Of a stretch of 64,000 bases of DNA, positions 27,779 through 35,553 are shown in pieces. The translations under genes and the position numbers were made by a program. Positions within the stretch are counted from its first letter, which is position 1. Every line of letters begins with the position of its first letter. The notes below the pieces were generated by a model, which was not told the origin of the DNA, ran no database searches, and saw nothing but the letters and a program-made list of their open reading frames with translations. This DNA is from CAZOZZ01 sp965262425. GTDB taxonomy: Bacteria; Acidobacteriota; Terriglobia; 20CM-2-55-15. The stretch is from positions 3,162,001 through 3,226,000 of the forward strand of contig OZ253536.1 in assembly GCA_965262425.1 (NCBI GenBank). The letters are read 5' to 3'.

Positions 27779-28508
27779 CGTCGCCTCCTTATTCCCTTTC
27801 CTGCTTCGCCCCATGAGACGGCTGCAGGTGTGGGAGCGGAAGGCGCAGCCACGCCTCACCGCTCCACCTGTTCCCTGGAGAATCCCCAAAGAGTCAGGTG
27901 AGAGAACAGGACAGGGGAGGCAGTTCGTGTTCCAATTGACCGCCTCCGAGAGAAGTAAACGACAAGCGACTGATTCTGGGTGAGAAGCGAAGGATGAACG
28001 ACCCGAAGCCGGGCAAGTCTTCGAGATCTGATCATCGGGAACCTATCAGACTGGATAGCTGCCTGTGTGGGAGACGGCGCAGATCGGATCAGTTTCATTC
28101 GCCTGACCTACCCTGCGCTATTACGGCAGCTTGTGGCGACTATCCATCAAGATAGGTTCCCTTTGATTTGGATCCACGAAACCGGCTGTTCGGGCGGTCT
28201 ACCTTTTTCGCTTCCAGCCTGGAATCAATCGTTTGTCGCCATCACGCCTGGGAGGCGACCATTTGGAACCCCAGATGCCAGCTACAGTTTGTTCTCTCCC
28301 CAACCGCGGGGATCTCCAGGGAACCGCGGGAGCGGGCAGGCGCCATACGGAAGTCTGCCCGCTCCTTCTGGAATTCCGTTCGTTCGACTGGACCTGGATC
28401 TATAACCGGTGAGAGTGGAGTGCAGGGCATGGTGTTAAGGCGAAGGTACATTCAGCACTCCCCTTCTCGCATGGTTGACGGGAAGGACCCCATGTTATTC
28501 TGCAGCAC
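27779..28508. other. Intergenic with MITE-like inverted repeat
   Basis: About 730 bases between two divergent secreted-protein genes. It contains the inverted repeat at 28037-28161. Nothing else was recognised. Confidence 0.4.
28037..28161. repeat. Imperfect inverted repeat, MITE-like
   Basis: Arms of 22 bases at 28037-28058 and 28140-28161 match at 18 positions; both begin GGGAACCTATC and end TGGATAG when read inward. Weaker pairing extends about ten bases outward. The arms enclose about 80 bases with no coding capacity. Confidence 0.6.
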
Positions 28509-28937
28509 GTGAAGCTCTACGTTGCAGGCGGGATGACGATTGTGGGGGTGCTCTGGATGGCAACCACGCCGCCGGCACTGGGGGCGCAGGACACGGCCGC
28601 CTGCGACGCGTTACCCACGATCGATCAGGACGGTCAGGTTCAGATCGTCGAATCGACGCCGTCATGCGCGTACACTCTGGTGAGTCTTCTGCGTGTCGAC
28701 CCGGCGCGTTACGTGGACGCCTTCGGCACGTTGATCTCCAGTCCGATCGCCACCGAATCGCTTTTCTTTGTGACCTACGAAGAACTCCGGCTGAACCGGC
28801 TCCGCTTCGACCGCGTGGGCGTCGACGTGCTGCTTTCCAAGCTCCCTGCAGCCGTCGCAAACTGCCAGAATCTGTTCCGGTGCCGGGACTGGAACACCAT
28901 CATCCTGTCCGGGCTTCAGAAAGTGTGCCAATCTTAG
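28509..28937 (+). pseudogene. N-terminal part of M9 collagenase-like gene, cut by IS256
   Basis: GTG 28509 opens a signal peptide (GGMTIVGVLWMATTPPALGA) and a Cys-containing segment ending at a TAG that lies inside the left terminal repeat of the IS256 element. The downstream M9-type protein at 30378 lacks any signal peptide. Both facts suggest that the two pieces were one secreted peptidase gene before the insertion. The junction cannot be rebuilt perfectly because no target duplication is visible. An independent small secreted protein remains possible. Confidence 0.55.
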
Positions 28938-30346
28938 TTGGAAATTGAAACGGCTCCAAACCCTATGGTTTGATGGTATTGGAAGAAACAACATCAAGCC
29001 TGTAAGAGAAAGGAGCCGAGATGAGCAGTCTGTTACGTTCGGTGAAGAAACGCAAGAAGTCGCGTGTGCTGGGTGAGGTCGAGGTCCTGAGCCGGGAGGA
29101 ATACTCGGGACTGGAATTGGACTCGAAGGTGGAGATGATTCGGGCGTTGATCCCACTGGGGTTGATGCACGTGGAGGAGTTGCTCGACGAGGAAGTGAAG
29201 GCGTTGGCGGGTGAGCGATACGCGCGAAAGGAGGCGACGTTGAGGGGCCGGCGACACGGGAGTAATCCGGGGACCGTGGGGCTCGGGGGCCAGCGGGTGC
29301 CGGTTCGGGTGCCTCGAGTGCGCAGCGTGGCGGGCGAGGAGATTCCGCTTCGGAGCTACGAGGAACTCAGTCCGGATGGCGCGGTGAACGAACTGCTTCT
29401 CAGACGTGTGCTTTATGGGATCTCCTGCCGGAACTACGAGTCGGCCGCGGAAGCGATTCCAGGAGCCATCGGATTGTCGAGCTCGACGGTGTCTCGAGGA
29501 TTCGTCCAGGCGAGTGGGGCGAAACTTCGGGAGATGCAGGAGCGGGATCTGTCGGCCGAGGACGTGGTGGCGATCTTCCTGGACGGGAAAATGTTTGCCG
29601 ACGCCACGATGGTTGTGGCCCTGGGCATCACAATTACGGGCGACAAACGCTTCTTAGGCTTCGTGGAGACGAGTACGGAGAACGAGCAGGTACTGACTCC
29701 GTTTCTCCGTTCATTGATGGAGCGAGGCCTGGACATCTCTGAAGGCGTGCTGGTGATCGTCGACGGCGGCAAAGGTCTGCGCGCGGCAGTCAAGCGGGCA
29801 TTCGGTAATCGAGCCCTGGTCCAACGCTGCCAATGGCACAAACGCGAGAACGTGGTGAGCTACCTGTCGAAGACCGAGCAAGCCGCGTGGCGCAAGCGGC
29901 TTCAGCGTGCGTACCAGCGCCCGGAGTACAACGAAGCCCGGGCGGCCCTCGAACAGCTCCATGGAGAGCTCGAGGAGCGAAACCAATCGGCCGCTACGAG
30001 CCTTGAGGAAGGCCTGGAGGAGACCCTCACGTTGCATCGACTCGGCGTGTACGGGGTCCTGGGCCGTTCGTTCAAGACGACGAATTGCTTGGAATCGGTC
30101 AATGCCCTCGTCGAGGAAAGGTGCGCGAAGGTCGATCATTGGAAGAACTCGAGCCAGCGGCAGCGCTGGTTGGCGACGGCGCTCATCGACATCGAACCAC
30201 GCTTGAGGAAGGTGATCGGCTACCGTCATCTTCCAAAGCTCCGCGAAGCCCTCAGGCGGGAGCTGAAGATTGAGGCGAAGACGTCGACGAGATCGAAGAA
30301 GAAGGTTGCGTGACCAATCGTGAGCCGTGGAGAGTTTCAACTAAGA
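28933..30346 (+). mobile_element. IS256-family insertion sequence
   Basis: Terminal repeats read TCTTAGTTG near 28933 and, inverted, end at 30346; a second matching block ACGGCTC follows 15-20 bases inside each. They enclose the Mutator-type transposase gene. No matching 8-9-bp target duplication is seen, so the ends are placed to within a few bases. Confidence 0.75.
29021..30313 (+). CDS. IS256-family (Mutator-type) transposase
   Basis: A 430-residue intact DDE transposase. The catalytic residues lie in AIFLDGKMF (Asp), VLVIVDGGKGLRAAV (Asp) and NCLESVNALVEER (Glu). The stretch LVQRCQWHKRENV between them is a family hallmark, and the N-terminal GRRHGSNPGTVGLGG is shared with relatives. An AGGAG ribosome site lies seven bases before ATG. 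Confidence 0.92.
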   Translation: MSSLLRSVKKRKKSRVLGEVEVLSREEYSGLELDSKVEMIRALIPLGLMHVEELLDEEVKALAGERYARKEATLRGRRHGSNPGTVGLGGQRVPVRVPRVRSVAGEEIPLRSYEELSPDGAVNELLLRRVLYGISCRNYESAAEAIPGAIGLSSSTVSRGFVQASGAKLREMQERDLSAEDVVAIFLDGKMFADATMVVALGITITGDKRFLGFVETSTENEQVLTPFLRSLMERGLDISEGVLVIVDGGKGLRAAVKRAFGNRALVQRCQWHKRENVVSYLSKTEQAAWRKRLQRAYQRPEYNEARAALEQLHGELEERNQSAATSLEEGLEETLTLHRLGVYGVLGRSFKTTNCLESVNALVEERCAKVDHWKNSSQRQRWLATALIDIEPRLRKVIGYRHLPKLREALRRELKIEAKTSTRSKKKVA

Positions 30347-30377
30347 ATGGGATTGACTCGGGCTTCAAACCGGGGGA

Positions 30378-31988
30378 ATGTTCGTGTGTCCAGATGTGGC
30401 GGGCCTCAGTGCGTGGCAGTTGCTGGAGAACTTGCCCTATGGGGATTACAACTGCACGGAAGCCATCGCTGGAGCCCTGGGCGCGCTGGAGTTTGCCTCT
30501 TCGGAGGACGAAGCGGCCATCCAACTGCTGATCCTGCTCGGGGAGGCACGTCAGGAAGGATGGTCGCGCCGGAACGCGCTTCGGACTCTGGGACGGTTGG
30601 CCGAACGCCCGGACGGCAGCAACGTCCGGCGTCTCGTGCTTTCAGTTTACGGCCCGAGCCTACAAGCGATGCTCCACCGCCGTCTTGCGTACGACCGCTC
30701 CGAAGATGTCCTGGAGGATGCGATCTGGATACTGGATGCCTTCTTCTATCCCCACTATGAGACACAGAAATACCTGGAGGCGATCAGCGCCGATCCAACC
30801 TTCGGAGCCTCGCTCAGATTCCGGGCCGCACGGGCGTGGAGCCGCCTGATCTGGGCCGGGAGCGGACCGATCGCCGAGCGGGAACTCGAGTTCATGGTCC
30901 GATCCATGGATTCCGACGATATCTGGGTTCGCGCCGAGGCGGCGTATGTTGCCGAAACCCTGGGCGAGGGCCGAATCGACACAACGATCCGCAGCCGTAT
31001 CCTCGCGGCGCTCGAGCGGAGTTGGAGGATCGAGTCCGAACTGATCGCCCAGGTGTACGTCGCCCAGGCCCTGGACCACTACAACGGAACGGACCTGCGC
31101 TCCGGACTGCGCGAGGATTGGGAAGCGACACATCTGGGCAGTACGTTTACCGCGGCCGAGCTCACGATTCGCTCCGGTCTTCCCGAGGACGCTTTGCGGT
31201 CGTTCGCGACGACCATCGAGCACACACGCGCTGCTTTCTTCGACATTCTAGGATCGGCGTTTCGGTCGCCCGTCCCTGACGACGAGAACGCATCCATGAC
31301 GCTCGTTCTCTTCGGCAACCGCGAGCGCTATACCGAGTACATGAGCTTGTTCGTCGGATACGGTGACGATGCGGGAGGGCTCTACCTGGAAAACGAAGGT
31401 GTGCTGTACACCTACCAGCGGACCCCGGCCGAGAGCGTCCTCACCGTCGAGGAGTTGATCCAGCACGAGTACGGCCACTACCTGCAGGGCCGGTACGTCT
31501 ACCCGGGCCTGTGGGCCGATGTCGGGTACCACGATCAACCCAAGGGCTGGATGGACGAGGGCCTGGCCGAAGTGCTTGCCGGCGCCGTGTTCGAGGCAAA
31601 CGGCGCCTACAGCCTTCCCGTCCGGACAACACACCTCTCCTCTATATGCGGCACGCCGCCCGCGCTGGCAACCCTTCTCGAACTTCGCACCGGATATGAC
31701 CAGACCGGCACGTTCGACTACCCGTCGGCGTGGGCCTTCAATTACTTTTTGGCGACTGAGGAACTCTCCGTGTTACGCAGCGTGGCCGGAGCCTACCGCG
31801 ATCAGACTTACCAGTTGTCCGATTTCACAGGCGCGGCCGGCCGGGACGTTCCCAACCTCGAAAAGGCCTGGCACGCAGCGATTCCGGCATGGTGCGCGAC
31901 CAGCCAACCCCTGACCCATTCCTTGACCATGTCGATCTCCCACCAGGACGGACCCGAGCCGATCCTCCATTTCCCACCCCGAAAATGA
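30378..31988 (+). CDS. M9 collagenase-like metallopeptidase, lacking its N-terminus
   Basis: The zinc motif HEYGHYLQGRYVYPG near residues 363-377 and the following WMDEGLAEVLAG match the HEYxHYLxGRY...EGxAE pattern of M9 collagenases. The first 270 residues are alpha-helical with HEAT-like repeats (RAEAAYVAETLGEGRIDTT), as in the activator domain of such enzymes. There is no signal peptide and the first ATG has poor signals, consistent with loss of the true 5' end to the IS256 insertion. The stop overlaps the next gene's start (ATGA at 31985-31988), so the two genes were co-translated. Confidence 0.75.
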   Translation: MFVCPDVAGLSAWQLLENLPYGDYNCTEAIAGALGALEFASSEDEAAIQLLILLGEARQEGWSRRNALRTLGRLAERPDGSNVRRLVLSVYGPSLQAMLHRRLAYDRSEDVLEDAIWILDAFFYPHYETQKYLEAISADPTFGASLRFRAARAWSRLIWAGSGPIAERELEFMVRSMDSDDIWVRAEAAYVAETLGEGRIDTTIRSRILAALERSWRIESELIAQVYVAQALDHYNGTDLRSGLREDWEATHLGSTFTAAELTIRSGLPEDALRSFATTIEHTRAAFFDILGSAFRSPVPDDENASMTLVLFGNRERYTEYMSLFVGYGDDAGGLYLENEGVLYTYQRTPAESVLTVEELIQHEYGHYLQGRYVYPGLWADVGYHDQPKGWMDEGLAEVLAGAVFEANGAYSLPVRTTHLSSICGTPPALATLLELRTGYDQTGTFDYPSAWAFNYFLATEELSVLRSVAGAYRDQTYQLSDFTGAAGRDVPNLEKAWHAAIPAWCATSQPLTHSLTMSISHQDGPEPILHFPPRK

Positions 31989-34168
31989 AGGCCACCGCAC
32001 GTGGGTTTGCGATTTCGATGCTGACCCTGGCGACTTGGATGCCGGCATCGGCCCAGAGCCTCGAAGGCGTCTGGACCGGCTCCACCTCCCAGGGACACGC
32101 CTTGAGCTTTACGGTTCTGGAGCAGTCGGTTACGTCGGTCGAATTTGGCTTCGACGCCTCCGGGGGCGCGATTCCCACGTTCAACGGGCAAGTCAGTCCA
32201 CCGCTCAGCATTACCGGGAGCGCGTTCTCAGGATCCGTCGGTGTCTGCTACCGGATTGAGGGAACGTTCACGGCATCCACAACTGCCTCCGGGAGCATGT
32301 CGGTTAACGGCGGGCCTGTTTGCGCGACTCTCGGAGCGATCAGCTTCACGTGGACCGCGTCTCTGGAGTCGCCGCCGTCGAATGACAACTTCTTGAACGC
32401 TATTGTGCTCGGGGACACACAGCGCTCGGTCGAGGGCTCGACACACGGTGCAACGACCGAGAGCGGAGAGCCTGTCCATCACGCTACGGAAAGCGCTACA
32501 GCTTCGGTGTGGTGGATCTGGGTGGCCTCCGCCTCGGGCCAGGTCACGTTCGATACACTCGGCAGCGGTTTCGATACGATCCTGGCGGCCTACGAAGGCG
32601 GCTCGCTTACCACGCTCGAACCAGTGGTTTCCAATGATGATGATCTCGGAGCGGAAACGAGCCGTGTATCGTTCATGGCCACTGCTGGTCGGACGTATCA
32701 CATCGTTGTGACCGGTTTTCTGGAACAGACAGGAAGCGTCCGGTTGAACTGGACCTCCATACGATCGATCGGGCTGGAATTCGATCTGCCCGACCGGGGT
32801 GTATCGAAATCGGCTTCGAGTGATGGCCCGGATTTGCTGACCGGCTCGGTGACGATCGAGCCGGCGGCTGGAAACGTCGCCCCGGCCGGAATCGCCATCG
32901 TGGGAATCCGCCAGAACGGTATTCTAGTAAACGAGGCCGCAATACCGGCCGACAGGCCGTTCACCAACGCCCGGCTCTATGTGGAGGTAGCCGGCGCCAT
33001 CACCACTGGAATCGCCATCGCGAACCCGAACTCTACCCTGGCCGAACTCTCTTTCGTCGTGACCGATTCGGAGGGTGCGACCGTGACGGAGGGCCTGACG
33101 ACGCTCTCGCCGGGCGAGCAGCTGGCACGGCTCCTGAACCAACCGCCTTTCAGTGTCGGCACATTGGGCGGAGGGACGCTAACCCTTACGGCATCAGCAC
33201 CTGTCGTCGTGACAGCCTTAAGGCTGTTCACCAACGAGCGGTCGGAGTTACTGATGACTGCCATCCCGACCTTGGATCTGACGTTACCGGTAGGGGGCGA
33301 GGACATCGTCGTCCTGCCGCACTTTGCCGACGGCAGCGGCTGGAAGACCCACCTTCTTTTAGTGAATCCCACCGACGGCGTGACCGCCGGCACAATCTCG
33401 TTTCTCGAGCCCGGTACGCCGGCATCTCCTCCGGGCCCGGCCCTGGTGGAACTCGAGGGTAACGACACGTACGAATTTTCGCTTCCGCCGCGGAGCGGTC
33501 AACGGATCGAGACGCGAGGCGTTCTCCCCGGACTTCGCGTCGGATCAGTCCGGATCGGGCCTGCCCCGGGAAGCGCGGCGCCGTTCGTGTCGGTGATATT
33601 CGGGTTCCAGAACGAGGGAATCACCGTATCGGAAACAGGTGCAAAGGGGGAAACCGCCGTTGCGCTTCGAACCTATGTTGAATCGGAGGGACTTCCGGGA
33701 GAGGTGGGCTCGATCCGAAGTGGAGTCGCCATCGCTAACCCGACGTCCTCACCGATAACAGTCGACTTGGAAATCACCGACTCGAAAGGTGATCTTCTTC
33801 CCCTAACGGGCTTGCTCAACCTGCCGGCGCGCGGTCAGGTCGCCGGATTCCTCAACGATCTTCCGGGCTTCCAGACACTACCTTCGCCGTTTCGCGGTGT
33901 CTTGCGCATTTCGACGATGGCCAAGGAGGGAGTCGTCGCGACAGCAATTCGCGGCCGGGTTAACGAGCGCGGCGATTTTCTGATGGCGACGACACCGCCG
34001 GCGCCTGAAACACGGTTGGGCCTGTTCGGACCGGTCTACTTCGCCCACTTTGCCGCCGGGCGTGGCTTTACTACCGAGTTCATCCTTCTCGGGACTACGC
34101 TCGAGCAGCCTTCGTCCGGCTTCGTCTGGTTCTTCGATCCTTCCGGGACGCTGATCAGCCCACCCTAG
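31985..34168 (+). CDS. Secreted multi-domain protein, possible collagenase partner
   Basis: ATG 31985 overlaps the stop of the M9 gene. A signal peptide ends near WMPASA-QS. A beta-rich domain follows, then NDNFLNAIVL ... WWIWVASASGQVTFDT ... TYHIVVTG, which resembles pre-peptidase C-terminal-type domains. The second half has repeated modules marked by GIAIANPNST / GVAIANPTSS and FADGSGW / FAAGRGF. 727 residues. The coupling suggests secretion together with the peptidase, perhaps as a binding or anchoring subunit. Function otherwise unknown. Confidence 0.65.
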   Translation: MKATARGFAISMLTLATWMPASAQSLEGVWTGSTSQGHALSFTVLEQSVTSVEFGFDASGGAIPTFNGQVSPPLSITGSAFSGSVGVCYRIEGTFTASTTASGSMSVNGGPVCATLGAISFTWTASLESPPSNDNFLNAIVLGDTQRSVEGSTHGATTESGEPVHHATESATASVWWIWVASASGQVTFDTLGSGFDTILAAYEGGSLTTLEPVVSNDDDLGAETSRVSFMATAGRTYHIVVTGFLEQTGSVRLNWTSIRSIGLEFDLPDRGVSKSASSDGPDLLTGSVTIEPAAGNVAPAGIAIVGIRQNGILVNEAAIPADRPFTNARLYVEVAGAITTGIAIANPNSTLAELSFVVTDSEGATVTEGLTTLSPGEQLARLLNQPPFSVGTLGGGTLTLTASAPVVVTALRLFTNERSELLMTAIPTLDLTLPVGGEDIVVLPHFADGSGWKTHLLLVNPTDGVTAGTISFLEPGTPASPPGPALVELEGNDTYEFSLPPRSGQRIETRGVLPGLRVGSVRIGPAPGSAAPFVSVIFGFQNEGITVSETGAKGETAVALRTYVESEGLPGEVGSIRSGVAIANPTSSPITVDLEITDSKGDLLPLTGLLNLPARGQVAGFLNDLPGFQTLPSPFRGVLRISTMAKEGVVATAIRGRVNERGDFLMATTPPAPETRLGLFGPVYFAHFAAGRGFTTEFILLGTTLEQPSSGFVWFFDPSGTLISPP

Positions 34169-34932
34169 GAGCCGTCCGATCGCAATTCCCGTTCTGGCGT
34201 ATATGACCTCAGGGCACAAAGACCTGAAATCTGCCTTCGTGTCCCTCCGTGTTCTCCGTGTTGAAACAAACTATCTCGTCCAACCGACTTTCACATTCCA
34301 GGGGTGACTACCATCCTTTCATTTCCGATTCCCGCTCCCCCCTCCATCGATCTGTTTCAGCAGTTCCTCAACCGCTCGATCCAACTGCGATTCCCGGCCA
34401 GTGGAACTCTCACCTATCGGTCTCTTTACCGCTATGTCGACCGGCCTGGGGTTCATCTCCATGAGGGTCCCGTCGTTGGTCGTCACTCTCCAAATCCGGG
34501 TACCCGAATGCTCGAGCCGTTCTTCTGCCCGTTCTGCCTCGCGCGACTCGACATAACATCCCATCTACGACATTGCTGCCGTTCCTGTTATCCCGCGAAC
34601 CTCGCTTGTTTTACTTTTAATGCGCCAAGAGGCGTGAATGGAGCTTGTGAGATGCAAATCACCACCTTAAAGTCGAGCAGACGGAGGTGAAGAACGCGCC
34701 GTGGCGCGAAGGGTAACCGACGCGTTAAAGCGGGAGCGGTGTGAGCGGACAGGCCGAATCGGTGAGATGAATGGGCATACACCCCGAAACGGAAAAAGTT
34801 GTGGTCGCCGACCCGGTGGATAAGACGGGGAAGGGAAGAAAGACAGGCGTCAACGCGAGTCTGTCCTCGGCCACCGGGGGCGCTGGCTCCGGCATGTTCG
34901 CAAGAGCACGTTCATGAACTTGGGAGATCTCT
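34169..34932. other. Stretch with repeat copy C and possible group II intron RNA relic
   Basis: No gene is supported. It holds copy C of the dispersed repeat (34548-34600). The 34680-34930 part may be a degraded ribozyme or upstream RT portion of a group II intron, because a maturase remnant follows, but I could not identify domain V or intact ends. Confidence 0.4.
34548..34600 (+). repeat. Dispersed repeat, copy C (degenerate)
   Basis: The core CGACATAACATCCCAT then CTACGACATTGCTG aligns with copies A and B (GACATAACG, CCATACGACGACACTG). It is shorter and more diverged. Confidence 0.45.
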
Positions 34933-35454
34933 GTGTTTGTCCACAGGAGGTGGAGTAAGGCCGCACGAGTCCGGTATGCGGACGACCTCTGCCTGTTCTT
35001 CGAGCAATCAACCGACGTGGACACGATGCGGACCCTGCTGGAAGCGCGTTTGGGGCAGTTCGGGCTGACGCTTGCCGAGGCGAAGACTCATCAGACCCAC
35101 ATGGGCTCTCGGACTACCAACCAGACCCATGAACGGCGCCGGCTGACGTTTCCGGGCCTCACGATCTACCGGGCCCGGAGCGTCGGCAAAACGGTCATCA
35201 AGACGGTGTTCGAGACGGAGGGGAAGCGTTTCAGCCGGGCAAAAGCCCGCATGAAAGAGCGACTCCGACGGATGCAACACCAGCCCGTGGAAGTCCAGGC
35301 CCGCGCGGTGAACCCAATACTGCGGGGTCACTTCAACTACTACGGGCCCGCGGGGAATGCCAAGAAGCTCCAGGTCTTTTGGAACTTCACCTGGAGGGAG
35401 TGGAAACACTCTCTATCAAAGCGGAGCCAGACGGGCCGCCTGAGCTGGAACTGA
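34933..35454 (+). pseudogene. Group II intron reverse transcriptase/maturase, C-terminal remnant
   Basis: The catalytic RYADD motif occurs at residues 16-20 (VRYADDLCLFF), followed by thumb sequence GLTLAEAKTH and LTFPGLTIYR, and the maturase stretch NPILRGHFNYYGPAGN. The fingers and most of the palm upstream are missing, as is the GGxxSP turn. A complete intron protein has over 400 residues; about 170 remain. It is a dead copy. Confidence 0.8.
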
Positions 35455-35507
35455 CCGGACGCCGCAGAACGACTGCAACTGGCGGGCTCATTGAACGAGC
35501 CCTACCG

Positions 35508-35529
35508 GGGGACAGATCTCTCTGTCCCC
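35508..35529. terminator. Perfect hairpin between intron RT relic and S9 peptidase
   Basis: GGGGACAG, a six-base loop, and CTGTCCCC form an 8-bp stem. It lies 24 bases beyond the 3' end of the minus-strand S9 gene and could terminate it, although no T run follows. The GGGACAG core also occurs in the palindrome at 61695, so it may be a REP-type unit. Confidence 0.5.
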
Positions 35530-35553
35530 TGATCGTTGCTGTCCAACTGATCG

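Noticed and set aside
28926..30354. 8-9-bp target duplication for the IS256 element
   Set aside because: The flanks (GTGCCAAT region and ATGGGATT region) do not match in any register tried.
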